42,934 nt of DNA from Synechococcus sp. CS-1329. Lineage in GTDB: Bacteria > Cyanobacteriota > Cyanobacteriia > PCC-6307 > Cyanobiaceae. Shown piece after piece: positions 17,345-26,716 of this stretch (the stretch's first letter is position 1; each line of letters starts with the position of its first letter). The notes beneath the pieces were generated by a model, which worked only from the letters and a program-made list of their open reading frames with translations, did not search any database and was not told the DNA's origin. The stretch spans positions 1 through 42,934 of the forward strand of contig NZ_JAHLYS010000020.1 in assembly GCF_025128055.1 (NCBI RefSeq). Reading direction: 5' to 3'. The translations under genes and the position numbers were made by a program.

Positions 17345-17383
17345 GACCCGGCTCCATACAATCCCTTCAACTGAACCGGGTCC

Positions 17384-17704
17384 GTGGCCGTTGCTGTTTT
17401 CACTGATGCCAATTTCGAGGCTGACGTGCTCGCCGCCTCCGGCACGGTTCTGGTGGATGTGTGGGCCTCCTGGTGCGGCCCCTGCCGGCTGATGGCGCCG
17501 CTGATGGACTGGGCTGCGGCTGAATACCCCGACCGGCTGCTGGTGGGCAAGCTCGAAGCCGACCCCAACCCCGTCGCCCGCGACAGCCAGAAGATCCAGG
17601 GCCTTCCCACCCTAATTCTCTTCCGTGATGGTCAGGAACTGGCCCGCCATGAGGGTGCCATGGCCAAACCCCAGCTCAAGGCCTTCCTGGATGCCCATCT
17701 CTGA
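17384..17704 (+). CDS. Thioredoxin, y-type (TrxQ-like)
   Basis: The 106-aa protein has the thioredoxin fold with the redox motif WCGPC at about residues 31-35 and the cis-proline in GLPTLILF. It reduces disulfides in the cytoplasm using electrons from ferredoxin- or NADPH-thioredoxin reductase. The wording around KLEADPNP resembles the y-type cyanobacterial thioredoxin (slr0233-like, TrxQ) more than the essential m-type TrxA, which usually reads WAPWCGPC and differs after it; this is by memory. GTG 17384 gives the family N-terminus. Its 3' end overlaps the class I aminotransferase start by 14 bp. Confidence 0.87.
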   Translation: MAVAVFTDANFEADVLAASGTVLVDVWASWCGPCRLMAPLMDWAAAEYPDRLLVGKLEADPNPVARDSQKIQGLPTLILFRDGQELARHEGAMAKPQLKAFLDAHL

Positions 17705-18920
17705 ACGGGTCAGCCGCCTGGGTCAGGGGGTCTTTGCCCGCAACGACCGGCGCAAGACCGCTTACTCCCAGGGTCTGCTGAATCCGGACCTGCCGCCTGG
17801 GCGGCCGCCACTGCTGGATCTCTCCCTGGGCTCCACCGACCTGGCCCCGCCAGAGGTGGCCCTTGAGGCCATGGCCGCGGCCCTGCGGCTGCCCAGCAGT
17901 GCCTCCTACTGCCTCCATGGCGCCACCCTGCCGTTCCGCGAGGCGGTGGCGGCCTGGGCCCAGCGCCGCTTCGGCGTGACGGTTGACCCCGAACGGGAGG
18001 TGCTGCTGCTGGTGGGGTCCCAGGAGGGCACGGCCCACCTGCCCCTGGCGGTGCTCAACCCCGGTGAGTCAGCGCTGTTGCTGGACCCCTACTACCCCTC
18101 CCACCGGGGCGGTCTGCACCTGGCCTCAGCCCACACCGAATTGCTGCCCCTGCGCGCTGATCAGGGCTGGCGGCCTCAGTTCGAGGCGATCTCCCCGTCT
18201 GCCTGGGACCAGTTGCGACTGATGGTGCTCGGCTATCCCCATAACCCCACCGCCACGGTGGGGGAGCAGGGGTGGCTGGATCAGGCCGTGGCGCGGGCCC
18301 AGCGCCATGGCTTCGTGCTTGCCCACGACAATCCCTACGTGGATCTCGCCCTGGAGGGCGAGGCGCCGGCCCTGCTGCGCAACCCCCACTGGCGCAGCTG
18401 CGGCATCGAGTTCTTCTCCTTCTCCAAGAGCTGGTGCCTGGGGGGCTTCCGTCTGGCTTTCGCCATCGGCGCCGAGCCGCTGATCACGGCCCTGCGCCAG
18501 CTCAAGGGCGTGGTGGATTTCAACCAGTCGCTGGCCCTGCAGGCCGGCGCCATCGCCGCGCTGGAGCTGGCGCCCCAGTGGCCTGGGCAGTTGCGGGAGG
18601 TGTACCGGCTGCGCCGCGACCGCATGGCGGCAGCCCTGGAGGCCCAGGGCTGGTCGCTCCAGCGCCCCTCGATGGCGCTCTACCTCTGGCTGGCCTTGCC
18701 GGAGGTGGCCCGGGCCAGGGGGCTGGATTCGGAGGCGTTCTGTGCGGCCCTGTTGGAGGCCACCGGTGTGGCGCTGACCCCTGGCAACGGCTTCGGTCCC
18801 AGCGGCGAGGGCTGGATGCGCCTGGCCCTGGTGCATCCGGTGGAGGAGCTTGAGGCGGCCGCCGAGCGGATCGGCCAGTGGCTGCGCTGCCTCGATGGGG
18901 CTCTGAGCCCCAGCGGTTGA
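17691..18920 (+). CDS. Class I/II aminotransferase
   Basis: The 409-aa PLP enzyme opens with MPISERVSRLGQGVFAR. It contains NPHWRSCGIEFFSFSKSWCLGGFR with the PLP lysine in SKSW and the phosphate-binding Arg near it, AHDNPYVDL with the cofactor Asp, and YPHNPTATV, the NPT motif of class I. This resembles LL-diaminopimelate or aspartate/alanine-type aminotransferases, but the substrate cannot be fixed. ATG 17691 lies inside the thioredoxin gene (14-bp overlap), so translation is probably coupled. The birA gene begins 7 bp downstream. Confidence 0.9.
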   Translation: MPISERVSRLGQGVFARNDRRKTAYSQGLLNPDLPPGRPPLLDLSLGSTDLAPPEVALEAMAAALRLPSSASYCLHGATLPFREAVAAWAQRRFGVTVDPEREVLLLVGSQEGTAHLPLAVLNPGESALLLDPYYPSHRGGLHLASAHTELLPLRADQGWRPQFEAISPSAWDQLRLMVLGYPHNPTATVGEQGWLDQAVARAQRHGFVLAHDNPYVDLALEGEAPALLRNPHWRSCGIEFFSFSKSWCLGGFRLAFAIGAEPLITALRQLKGVVDFNQSLALQAGAIAALELAPQWPGQLREVYRLRRDRMAAALEAQGWSLQRPSMALYLWLALPEVARARGLDSEAFCAALLEATGVALTPGNGFGPSGEGWMRLALVHPVEELEAAAERIGQWLRCLDGALSPSG

Positions 18921-18927
18921 ACGTGCC

Positions 18928-19704
18928 GTGATCGGCCGGATTCAGGCGGCCCGGCTCCACGCGGCGGCCCTGCTGGAGCGGTCCCCAGGGGCTCCAGCGG
19001 TCCCAGCGGTCCCAAGGCTGCCCTGGCGGTTGTTGTGGTGCCCCTGCTGTGCCAGTACCGAGCTCGGGCTTGATCAGGCTCTGGCCTCTGGAGCCCGGCC
19101 ACCGCTGGCCCTGCTGACCGGCCAGCAGCGCTTTGGCCATGGCCAGCGGGGTCGCCCCTGGATCTCACCGCCCGGAGGGGTGTGGCTGAGCGCAACCCTG
19201 CCCTGGCCAGCGCAGCCGGCAACGGCCGCGGCGGTGGGGCTGGCGGTGGCGGTGGGCCTGGCCCTGCAGCTCGAAGTCCTCGGCCTGGAGGTCCAGCTCA
19301 AATGGCCCAATGATCTCCTGGTGGACGGGCGCAAGCTGGCGGGCCTGCTGCCGCGCCTGAGCCTGCGGGGGTCGGCGATTCGCCTGGCCAGGGTGGGGGT
19401 GGGCCTCAACGGTCGCAATCGGGTGCCCGCTGGGGCCATCAGCCTGGAGGAGGCCCTGGGGCGGCGCAGCAGGGCCAGCGAGGTGCCGGTGCTGGCGGCT
19501 CGCGTGCTGGCCGCCCTGGAGTGGGCGGTGCACAGCAGTGGCCGCCCCGAGCTGGTGCGCCAGCTGGCGGAGCGCCGTCTGCTGGTGCCCTCCGAAGGCG
19601 TGATGCACCGCCAGGAGCGCTGCCAGGTGGAGGGCCTGAGCGTGGATGGCGCCCTGGTGCTGCGCCGGGCGGGGGAGCGGATCCTGCTGAGGCGATGCTT
19701 CTGA
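18928..19704 (+). CDS. birA: Biotin--[acetyl-CoA carboxylase] ligase
   Basis: The 258-aa protein attaches biotin to the carboxyl-carrier protein of acetyl-CoA carboxylase via biotinyl-AMP. The ATP/biotin-binding motif appears as GHGQRGRPWISPPGG, followed by LKWPNDLLVDGRKLAGLL and GVGLNGRN, all family landmarks. There is no N-terminal helix-turn-helix, so it is the monofunctional (non-repressor) class. The first part (residues 1-55) is poorly conserved, Ala-rich and may be mostly linker. GTG 18928 is the most upstream start compatible with the neighbouring stop at 18920. Confidence 0.9.
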   Translation: MIGRIQAARLHAAALLERSPGAPAVPAVPRLPWRLLWCPCCASTELGLDQALASGARPPLALLTGQQRFGHGQRGRPWISPPGGVWLSATLPWPAQPATAAAVGLAVAVGLALQLEVLGLEVQLKWPNDLLVDGRKLAGLLPRLSLRGSAIRLARVGVGLNGRNRVPAGAISLEEALGRRSRASEVPVLAARVLAALEWAVHSSGRPELVRQLAERRLLVPSEGVMHRQERCQVEGLSVDGALVLRRAGERILLRRCF

Positions 19705-19712
19705 GGCGATGC
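19687..19712 (+). repeat. Short tandem repeat across the birA stop codon
   Basis: The 12-mer CTGAGGCGATGC occurs at 19687-19698 and again at 19701-19712, a 14-bp period with a TT spacer. The birA TGA (19702-19704) lies in the second copy. It looks like a replication-slippage duplication that could have changed the end of the protein or the length of the intergenic region. Confidence 0.6.
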
Positions 19713-19734
19713 CCCCAAGGGCCGCCACTGGGGG
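19712..19734 (+). terminator. Possible weak hairpin after birA
   Basis: CCCCCA (19712-19717) pairs with TGGGGG (19729-19734) across an 11-nt loop, 8 bp beyond the birA stop. No T-run follows. A TATGCT -10-like hexamer at 19783-19788 before the M23 gene would suit a fresh promoter there, with no clear -35. Confidence 0.25.
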
Positions 19735-19813
19735 ATCTGCTGGCCGGGGTCAGTTCTGCGGCTGAACACTCTCGAGGGTTCTTATGCTCCTCAGATCGGA
19801 CTAGGTTTCTCGT

Positions 19814-20989
19814 TTGCGTCGCAACCCCTGGCCTACCCGCCTGCTGCTGGGCTCCCTGGTGCTGGCGTCAGCCCCCCTGAGCCTGGCCCAGTTGCAGCCT
19901 TCCGCTCAGCAGGCGGACCCCAGCCAGCCAGCCACGCCGTCAGCCCAGCCCGTGCCGGCCGCACCCCAGAGCCAGGCGCCGCCGGCTCAGGCACCGGCCC
20001 CCCGCACCCTCGCCCCCCGGCTGGCCAACGATCCTCCGGCGCCGCTGAAGCCGGGCCCCAATCAGGTGCCCCAGAGTGCTCCCCGCCGCTTTGACCAGTC
20101 GCTCGACGACCTGGTGCGCCAGGGAATCGTCACCCCTGCCGAGCGCAGCCGTGTTCAATCGTCAGGTCCGCTCCGGCCCGGTGAAGCCCCGGCTCACCAG
20201 CAGGCCTGCAGCAACGGCGCGCTCTCCGAGCAGGAGTGCCGCACCGGCGTGTCCGTGCGCTGGCGCGGTCGCAACCCCCTGGAGCAGGAGCGCCTCGACA
20301 ACGGCGGCATGGCCAGCGGAGCGCTGCTGGCCGGCATGGGCCGCCTCGGCAGTGATGGGGTGCCCCTGCCGCCGATCACCGTGCCCGTCTCGGCCCTGCT
20401 CTCCGGCGCCGGCGGCAGTTTCCGCCTCAGCGATGTCTTTGGTGTCACGCCCCGCCCTGCCCCCCTGGCGGGCAATGGCAACCGCGGCCTGCTCTTTCCT
20501 CTGATCGGCTCGGCCGTCACCACCAGCAGCTTCGGCTGGCGCCTGCACCCGGTGCTGGGCAGCTGGCTGATGCACGCCGGCAAGGATCTGGCCGCCCCGG
20601 AGGGCACCCCGGTGGTGGCTGCCCTCAGCGGGCGGGTGGTGAGCAGCGGCGTGGCCGGTGGCTATGGCTTGGCGGTGGAGATCGAGCACAGCAAGCCCCT
20701 GCGGCGCACGCTCTACGGTCACCTCTCTGAGCTCTACGTCAAAGAAGGGGAGCTGGTGAAGCAGGGCACAGTGATCGGTCGGGTGGGCAGCACCGGTCTG
20801 AGCACGGGCCCACACCTCCATTTCGAACTGCGGCTGCCGGAGAACGGCGGCTGGGTGGCGGTGGATCCCGGCATGCTCGATCCCGGTGGACCCGCAGGCG
20901 CCTCTGGCCCCGATGCCATCGCGTTGCTGATGGGCCAGTTGCTCCAGAGCCTGGAGCGTCCCGTGGCCCCGCTTCAGGCGGCCGGCTGA
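19814..20989 (+). CDS. Secreted M23 (LytM-type) endopeptidase
   Basis: The 391-aa protein has a signal peptide (basic RR, then LLLGSLVLASAPLSLAQ, predicted cleavage after about residue 25). A Pro/Ala/Gln-rich linker (about 26-90) and a middle region of unknown function (91-220, with DQSLDDLVRQGIVTPAERSR) follow, then the M23 domain (about 230-350). Metal ligands are H254 and D258 (HAGKD), the second His of the HLH motif (GPHLHFEL, H334/H336), and H303 (YGHLSEL). All ligands are present, so it is probably an active peptidoglycan hydrolase rather than a non-catalytic LytM activator. It acts in the periplasm in cell-wall remodelling or division. The start is TTG 19814. Confidence 0.92.
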   Translation: MRRNPWPTRLLLGSLVLASAPLSLAQLQPSAQQADPSQPATPSAQPVPAAPQSQAPPAQAPAPRTLAPRLANDPPAPLKPGPNQVPQSAPRRFDQSLDDLVRQGIVTPAERSRVQSSGPLRPGEAPAHQQACSNGALSEQECRTGVSVRWRGRNPLEQERLDNGGMASGALLAGMGRLGSDGVPLPPITVPVSALLSGAGGSFRLSDVFGVTPRPAPLAGNGNRGLLFPLIGSAVTTSSFGWRLHPVLGSWLMHAGKDLAAPEGTPVVAALSGRVVSSGVAGGYGLAVEIEHSKPLRRTLYGHLSELYVKEGELVKQGTVIGRVGSTGLSTGPHLHFELRLPENGGWVAVDPGMLDPGGPAGASGPDAIALLMGQLLQSLERPVAPLQAAG

Positions 20990-21011
20990 CTCTGAATCCA
21001 GTTCAGAGTCA
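20987..21011. terminator. Bidirectional hairpin between convergent genes
   Basis: TGACTCTGAA (20987-20996) and TTCAGAGTCA (21002-21011) form a perfect 10-bp inverted repeat with a 5-nt loop. The outer base triplets are the TGA stop of the M23 gene and the TGA stop of the ABC ATPase gene on the other strand. Such a hairpin can end transcripts from both sides; it lacks a T-run, so factor help or RNA-stability function is possible. Confidence 0.65.
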
Positions 21012-21740
21012 ATCGGCGATGTGGCCGTCGCGGAAATGCACCACCCGCTGGGCCCGCGCGGCCACATCGTCTTCGTGGGTCACCAGCACCACGGTCATTC
21101 CCTGACGGTGGAGGTCGTCAAAGATCTCCAGCACCTCCTGGGTGGTGTGGGAATCCAGGGCGCCGGTGGGCTCATCGGCCAGCAGCAGGGCCGGCTGGTT
21201 GATGATCGCCCGGGCCACCGCCACCCGTTGTTGCTGCCCACCTGAGAGCTCGTTGGGCTTGTTGCGCAGGCGCTGGGCCAGCCCCACCCGCTCCAGGGCC
21301 GCCACCGCCCGCTCCCGCCGTTCCCTGGCTGGAATGCCGGCGTAGACCATCGGCAGGATCACGTTGTCGAGCGCACTCATCTGAGGCAGCAGATGGAACT
21401 GCTGGAACACGAATCCGAGGCTGCGGTTGCGCAGGTCCGCCAGGGCATCGTCATCGAGCTGCTCCACTGGAACCCCCCGCAGCAGATAGCTGCCGGAGGT
21501 GGGGCGATCGAGGCAACCGATGATGTTCATGGCTGTGCTTTTGCCCGACCCGGAGGTGCCCATCACCGCCAGGTAGTCGCCGGGCTCGACCGTGAGACAG
21601 AGATCATCGAGGGCCTTCACCTCCGTATCGCCGGAGCCATAGACCTTGCTGATGTGCTCCAGCCGAGCCACTGGTTCGCCTACACCAGCCTGGCTGATGT
21701 GGGGGTGATGGGAGGCAGTGGGTGCGCTCAGGCTGCTCAT
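21009..21740 (-). CDS. ABC transporter ATPase (MacB/LolD/DevA type)
   Basis: The 243-aa protein has Walker [10 protein letters not shown], the Q-loop VFQQFHLLP, the ABC signature [14 protein letters not shown], Walker [14 protein letters not shown] and the switch His in LVTHEDD. The pattern [15 protein letters not shown] resembles the LolD/MacB/DevA group, whose partners are FtsX-like permeases moving lipoproteins, glycolipids or antimicrobials; no such permease is in this window. ATG 21740 overlaps the ndhB stop by 4 bp, so it may be translated with ndhB. The gene ends in the shared hairpin. Confidence 0.92.
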   Translation of the reverse strand: MSSLSAPTASHHPHISQAGVGEPVARLEHISKVYGSGDTEVKALDDLCLTVEPGDYLAVMGTSGSGKSTAMNIIGCLDRPTSGSYLLRGVPVEQLDDDALADLRNRSLGFVFQQFHLLPQMSALDNVILPMVYAGIPARERRERAVAALERVGLAQRLRNKPNELSGGQQQRVAVARAIINQPALLLADEPTGALDSHTTQEVLEIFDDLHRQGMTVVLVTHEDDVAARAQRVVHFRDGHIAD

Positions 21741-23302
21741 CCCAGGGCCGCGGCGGCGGATTCACTGGCCGCGATGGCGTGCTGCAGCATCGGCGTGCCT
21801 GTGACCGCGGCATTGGCCCAGGTGAACAGGGGATTGGAGAGGATCCCACCGACGGCGGTCACCAGCACACAACCCACCAGAGCGGCTCGCAGGGGCTGCA
21901 TTCCGGTGAGGTTCCAGCTGATTTCCGGGTAGGCCTTGACCACATCGGATGCTTCCTGGGGCTCTTTCACCACCATCATCTTGATCACGGAGATGTAGTA
22001 GTAGATCGACACCACCGAGGTGATCAGGCCCACCACCACCAGCAGGTACTGCTGATCGGCCCAGCCGGCGAAGAAGAGATAGATCTTGCCGAAGAAGCCC
22101 AGCATCGGCGGGATTCCTCCGAGGGAGAGCAGACAGAGGCTCAGGCCCAGGGTGATCAGGGGATCCTTCTGGTAGAGGCCGGCGTAGTCGGAGATGCGGT
22201 CGCTGCCGGTGCGCAGGGAGAAGAGAATGATGCAGGCGAAGGCGCCCAGGTTCATGAACAGGTAGGCGGCCATGTAGAGCACCATCGCGGCGTAGCCGTC
22301 CTCGGTGCCGCAGACCAGCCCGATCATCACGAACCCCGCCTGGCCGATGGAGCTGTAGGCCAGCATCCGCTTCATCGAGGTCTGGGCCAGCGCCACCACG
22401 TTGCCCAGGGTCATGCTCAGCACCGCCAGCACGGTGAACAGCACCTTCCACTGGGCATCGAAGCTCTCGAAGCAGCCCACCAGCAGGCGCAGGGCCAGGG
22501 CGAAGCCTGCCGCTTTCGATCCCACCGAGAGGAAGGCCACCACCGGGGTGGGTGAACCCTCGTAGACATCCGGAGTCCACTGGTGGAACGGCACCGCCGC
22601 GATCTTGAAGGCCACTGTGGAGAGCACGAACACCAGGGCCAGAGCCGTGACCGGGGTGGCGCTGGTCTGCAGGGCCAGACCCACCGCCTCCAGGCTGGTT
22701 TCACCACCGGTGAGGCCGTAGAGGAGCGAGGCGCCGTAGAGGAACACCGCGGCGGCGGCTGAGCCCACCAGCAGGTACTTGAGAGCGGCTTCGCCGGAGC
22801 GGGCATCCCGCTTCATGTAGCCGGAGAGCAGGTAACTCGAGACCGAGAGGGTTTCCAGCGAGATGAAGATGCTCACCAGGTCGGTGGACCCGCAGAGGAA
22901 CATCGCCCCGAGGGTGGCCGCCAGCAGGATCGCGGCGTATTCCCCCACCGGCGTGCCGCTGCGCTCCACGTAGCGCCAGCTGATCAGCAGGGAGAGAAGG
23001 GTGGAGGCCGCCACAACGCCGCGGAAGGCGATGGCCAGGTTGTCGGCCAGGAAGGAGCCCAGGAAGGAGGGCTCCAGGGGGGCATCCCACTGCAGGGCCA
23101 GCAGCACCAAGGCGGTGCCCAGGCCTCCGTAACAGATGGGAGGCACCCAGCGGCTGGCGGCCTCCTCACCGGCGAGATCCACCAGCAGGCAGGCCAGCAG
23201 GGCCACCAGCACGGCGGTTTCCGGAGCGATGGCACCGGCGTTGAGCTGCAGGGCCGTGATGACCGGAGCTGCTCCACCGGTCAGGGCGCAAAACACCGTC
23301 AT
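21737..23302 (-). CDS. ndhB: NAD(P)H-quinone oxidoreductase subunit 2 (NDH-1 subunit B)
   Basis: The protein is about 521 aa, the normal NdhB length, with roughly 14 transmembrane helices. NDH-1 carries electrons from ferredoxin into the plastoquinone pool in respiration and cyclic electron flow, and supports CO2 uptake. Conserved blocks include [35 protein letters not shown] (lysine-channel region) and [15 protein letters not shown]. Start ATG 23302 is chosen because relatives begin 20-30 residues before the NAGAIAPE block; the 43-codon longer frame runs over the topA start region. Overlapping ATPase gene downstream. Confidence 0.96.
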   Translation of the reverse strand: MTVFCALTGGAAPVITALQLNAGAIAPETAVLVALLACLLVDLAGEEAASRWVPPICYGGLGTALVLLALQWDAPLEPSFLGSFLADNLAIAFRGVVAASTLLSLLISWRYVERSGTPVGEYAAILLAATLGAMFLCGSTDLVSIFISLETLSVSSYLLSGYMKRDARSGEAALKYLLVGSAAAAVFLYGASLLYGLTGGETSLEAVGLALQTSATPVTALALVFVLSTVAFKIAAVPFHQWTPDVYEGSPTPVVAFLSVGSKAAGFALALRLLVGCFESFDAQWKVLFTVLAVLSMTLGNVVALAQTSMKRMLAYSSIGQAGFVMIGLVCGTEDGYAAMVLYMAAYLFMNLGAFACIILFSLRTGSDRISDYAGLYQKDPLITLGLSLCLLSLGGIPPMLGFFGKIYLFFAGWADQQYLLVVVGLITSVVSIYYYISVIKMMVVKEPQEASDVVKAYPEISWNLTGMQPLRAALVGCVLVTAVGGILSNPLFTWANAAVTGTPMLQHAIAASESAAAALG

Positions 23303-23371
23303 CACTGGTCTATGGCAGGGCGTGATGCTGCGGACTGTAGCCGCGATGGCAGGACTTGTTTGTGGCCTTGT

Positions 23372-23400
23372 TTGGCGGGGCGGCCCCTCGATGCGATAAA
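23372..23400 (+). promoter_or_regulatory. Candidate topA promoter
   Basis: TTGGCG (23372-23377) and GATAAA (23395-23400) are separated by exactly 17 bp, giving a predicted transcript start near 23406 and a leader of about 19 nt before GTG 23425. The match is fair for both boxes. It lies in the 122-bp divergent space between ndhB and topA. Confidence 0.35.
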
Positions 23401-23424
23401 GAGGGGACCGGTTCATGCCTGCCT

Positions 23425-26184
23425 GTGGCACACACGCTGGTCATCGTCGAGAGCCCCACCAAGGCCCGCACCATCCGCGGCTACCTGCCGAAGGATTTCC
23501 GGGTCGAGGCGTCGATGGGACACGTGCGTGACCTGCCCAACAATGCCAGCGAGATTCCGGCCGCCCACAAGGGCGAGAAGTGGGCCAACCTCGGTGTCAA
23601 CACCGCCAGCCAGTTCGAACCGCTCTATGTGGTTCCCAAAGACAAGAAGAAGGTGGTCAAGGAGCTGAAGGAGGCCCTCAAGGGGGCCGATCAGCTGCTG
23701 CTGGCCACAGACGAGGACCGGGAAGGGGAGAGCATCAGCTGGCACCTGCAGCAGCTGCTGAACCCCAAGGTGCCCGTCAAGCGGATGGTGTTCCACGAGA
23801 TCACCAAGGAGGCGATCGGCCGCGCCCTCCAGGAGACCCGCGATCTGGACATGGAGCTGGTCCATGCCCAGGAAACCCGCCGCATCCTCGATCGGCTCGT
23901 GGGTTACACCCTCTCGCCGCTGCTCTGGAAGAAGGTGGCCTGGGGCCTCTCCGCCGGCCGGGTCCAGTCGGTGGCGGTGCGGTTGCTGGTGCAGCGGGAG
24001 CGGGCCCGCCGGGCCTTCCGCAGCGGCTCCTACTGGGATCTCAAGGCCCGCCTGGAGCACCAGGGCACGGGCTTCGACGCCAAGCTCACCCATGTGGCTG
24101 GCGAGAAGATCGCCGGCGGGTCCGATTTCGACGAAACCACCGGTGCCCTCAAGGCCGGCAGCAAGGTGCGTCTGCTGGAGGAGTCGGAAGCGCGCAGCCT
24201 GCGCGAGACGGTGCTCAGCCAGCCCTGGCGGGTGGCGGAGGTGGAGGCCAAGCCCACCACGCGCAAGCCGGTGCCCCCTTTCACCACCAGCACCCTGCAG
24301 CAGGAGGCCAACCGCAAGTTGCGGCTCTCGGCCCGCGACACCATGCGCACCGCCCAGGGGCTCTATGAGCGCGGCTTCATCACTTACATGCGCACCGACT
24401 CGGTGCACCTCTCTGACCAGGCCATCAATGCGGCCCGTTCCTGTGTCAGCGAGAAGTACGGCAAGGACTACCTGAGCCCGGCCCCGCGGCAATTCACCAC
24501 CAAGGCCCGCAACGCCCAGGAGGCCCACGAGGCGATCCGGCCCTCCGGCGATGCCTTCCGCACCCCCAGGGACACGGGCCTTGACGGCAAGGATCTCGCC
24601 CTCTACGAGCTGATCTGGAAGCGCACGGTGGCGTCCCAGATGGCTGAAGCGCGGCTGACGATGCTGAGCGTGGAACTGCAGGTGGCGAAGGCCAGCTTCC
24701 GCGCCAGCGGCAAGCGCATCGACTTCCCCGGCTTCTTCCGGGCCTACGTGGAGGGCAGCGACGATCCCGACGCCGCCCTCGAAGGCCAGGAGGTGCTGCT
24801 GCCTTCCCTTTCCGTGGACGATCAGCCGGCCTGCGCCGGGGTGGACGCCCTCGGCCACCAGACTCAGCCCCCGGCGCGCTACAGCGAGGCCGCTCTGGTG
24901 AAGATGCTGGAAAAGGAAGGCATCGGCCGACCCTCCACCTACGCCAGCATCATCGGCACGATCGTGGATCGCGGATACGCCACCCTCGGCGGCAATGCCC
25001 TCACCCCCAGCTTCACGGCCTTTGCCGTGACCGCCCTGCTGGAGGGCCATTTCCCCGACCTGGTGGACACCAGCTTCACGGCCCGGATGGAGTCGAGTCT
25101 CGATGAGATCTCGACCGGCAAGCTGGAGTGGCTCCCGTACCTCACCGGCTTCTACAAGGGTGAGAAGGGCCTGGAAACCCAGGTGCAGCAGCGGGAAGAC
25201 GACATCGATCCCACCGTTTCACGCACGATCGTGCTGGAGGGACTTCCCTGTGTGGTGCGCATCGGCCGCTTCGGCGCTTACCTGGAAGCCAAGAAGGTGG
25301 GCGACGACGGCAGCGAGGAGCTGATCAAAGCCACCCTGCCCCAGGAGATCACCCCCGGAGAACTCGACGGTGAGCAGGCCGAGCTGATCCTGCGCCAGAA
25401 GAGCGAGGGGCCGGAATCGATCGGCGTCGATCCGGACACCGGTGAGGCCATTTACCTGCTCTTCGGTCAGTACGGGCCCTATCTGCAGCGGGGCCAGGCG
25501 AGCGATGAGGTCCCCAAGCCCAAACGGGCCTCCCTGCCCAAGGGCCTCAAGCCCGACGAGATCAGTCTTGAGGATGCCCTCGGCCTGCTGCGCCTGCCAC
25601 GGCTGCTGGGGGAACACCCCGAGGGCGGCAAGGTGCAGGCGGGTCTGGGGCGGTTCGGCCCCTATGTGGTGCACGACAAGGGCAAGGGCGAAAAGGATTA
25701 CCGCTCGCTCAAGGCCGAGGACGATGTGCTCGTGGTGGACCTCTCGCGGGCCCTGGAGCTGCTGGCCATGCCCAAGCGCGGCCGGGGCGGGCGCACCGCC
25801 CTCAAGGATCTGGGCACCCCCGAGGGAGCGAGCGAAGCCATCCAGGTCTTTGACGGCCCTTACGGCCTCTATGTGAAGCAGGGCAAGGTCAATGCCTCCC
25901 TGCCCGAGGGGATGGGCGCCGAGGCCATCACCATCGAGCAGGCCGTGGAATTGCTGGCGGCCAAGGCCGCCAGCGGCAAGGGCAAGACCACCAAGGCCAG
26001 CAAGGGCGGTGCGACGAAAACCACCGCCAGCAAAACCACCGCCAGCAGCGCTTCGAAGGCCAAGCCCAAGGCACAGCCGAAGGCCAAAGCCGACGCCACC
26101 GGCAAAGCCAAGATCCCCTCCACCACCAAGACCGGCCGCCCCAGGGCCAGCGCGGTGCGGATCATTCAGGCCGGCTCGGGCTGA
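23425..26184 (+). CDS. topA: DNA topoisomerase I
   Basis: The protein is about 919 aa and relaxes negative supercoils. The Toprim domain shows [10 protein letters not shown] (Glu9) and DEDREGES (residues 96-103). The active-site Tyr is in [11 protein letters not shown] at about residue 321. Later come type IA C-terminal repeats ([44 protein letters not shown]). A Lys/Ala/Thr-rich tail of about 85 residues (roughly 830-919) probably binds DNA and is disordered. I see no Cys zinc fingers, unlike the E. coli enzyme but as in many cyanobacteria. The start is GTG 23425 ([11 protein letters not shown]); the ATG at 23415 is in another frame. The stop overlaps the next ATG. Confidence 0.97.
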   Translation: MAHTLVIVESPTKARTIRGYLPKDFRVEASMGHVRDLPNNASEIPAAHKGEKWANLGVNTASQFEPLYVVPKDKKKVVKELKEALKGADQLLLATDEDREGESISWHLQQLLNPKVPVKRMVFHEITKEAIGRALQETRDLDMELVHAQETRRILDRLVGYTLSPLLWKKVAWGLSAGRVQSVAVRLLVQRERARRAFRSGSYWDLKARLEHQGTGFDAKLTHVAGEKIAGGSDFDETTGALKAGSKVRLLEESEARSLRETVLSQPWRVAEVEAKPTTRKPVPPFTTSTLQQEANRKLRLSARDTMRTAQGLYERGFITYMRTDSVHLSDQAINAARSCVSEKYGKDYLSPAPRQFTTKARNAQEAHEAIRPSGDAFRTPRDTGLDGKDLALYELIWKRTVASQMAEARLTMLSVELQVAKASFRASGKRIDFPGFFRAYVEGSDDPDAALEGQEVLLPSLSVDDQPACAGVDALGHQTQPPARYSEAALVKMLEKEGIGRPSTYASIIGTIVDRGYATLGGNALTPSFTAFAVTALLEGHFPDLVDTSFTARMESSLDEISTGKLEWLPYLTGFYKGEKGLETQVQQREDDIDPTVSRTIVLEGLPCVVRIGRFGAYLEAKKVGDDGSEELIKATLPQEITPGELDGEQAELILRQKSEGPESIGVDPDTGEAIYLLFGQYGPYLQRGQASDEVPKPKRASLPKGLKPDEISLEDALGLLRLPRLLGEHPEGGKVQAGLGRFGPYVVHDKGKGEKDYRSLKAEDDVLVVDLSRALELLAMPKRGRGGRTALKDLGTPEGASEAIQVFDGPYGLYVKQGKVNASLPEGMGAEAITIEQAVELLAAKAASGKGKTTKASKGGATKTTASKTTASSASKAKPKAQPKAKADATGKAKIPSTTKTGRPRASAVRIIQAGSG

Positions 26185-26705
26185 TGGTCCGCCCCCTCGC
26201 CCGTGGGCTGAGCCAGGTGGGTCTGGTGGCCTTTCTGCTCGCCGCCCTGGCTGGTTGCAGTGATAGCCCTCTGGGTGAGCGTCTCGCCGGCAGCTTCGGT
26301 GCCCCGGCCACGCCAGCCGCCGGCGCCGAGGCCAGCCCCGGCGCTTCCGCGCCCGGCGCCGCCCCTGCCACGGCCCCCGCCGCGCCGGCGTCTCCAGCCA
26401 CGCCCAACGCTGACGCAGCGGCCAAGCCTGCTGTGGTTGCTGCCGCCAAGCCCGCTGAAGCCGGTGCCGCCAAGCCCGCTGCAGAGACTGCCCCCAAACC
26501 GGCGAAGCCAGCTGCCGCTTCCGCCGCCTACCGGATCACCATCAAGCTGCCCGGCGCAGACCCCTCGGCTCCGGCCGAAGTGGTCACCGAGGCCCTGCGG
26601 GCCGCTGGGGTGAGCTTCGAAGTGGAGACGATCGAGCGCATGCCCTCTGCTGGCGGCGCTGGCACGGCGGCCCCGACCTCCAGCCCCGCCCCGGCCCCCC
26701 GCTGA
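26184..26705 (+). CDS. Low-complexity Ala/Pro/Lys-rich lipoprotein, unknown function
   Basis: The 173-aa protein has a lipoprotein signal: basic start, hydrophobic VGLVAFLLAALAG, and lipobox LAGC with Cys25. Residues 38-113 are a repeated AAKPA/PAA-type linker. A small folded part is likely at about 114-153, with YRITIKLPGADPSAP then VVTEALRAAGVSFEVETI. Membrane anchor, flexible spacer and short C-terminal module suggest a tethered periplasmic domain, but I do not know the family. Start ATG 26184 shares its A with the topA TGA, indicating translational coupling. Confidence 0.72.
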   Translation: MVRPLARGLSQVGLVAFLLAALAGCSDSPLGERLAGSFGAPATPAAGAEASPGASAPGAAPATAPAAPASPATPNADAAAKPAVVAAAKPAEAGAAKPAAETAPKPAKPAAASAAYRITIKLPGADPSAPAEVVTEALRAAGVSFEVETIERMPSAGGAGTAAPTSSPAPAPR

Positions 26706-26716
26706 GCCCTGCTGCG

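Noticed and set aside
23413-25050. 545-aa frame antisense to topA
   Set aside because: Shadow frame; the plus strand has clear topoisomerase motifs and this one has none.
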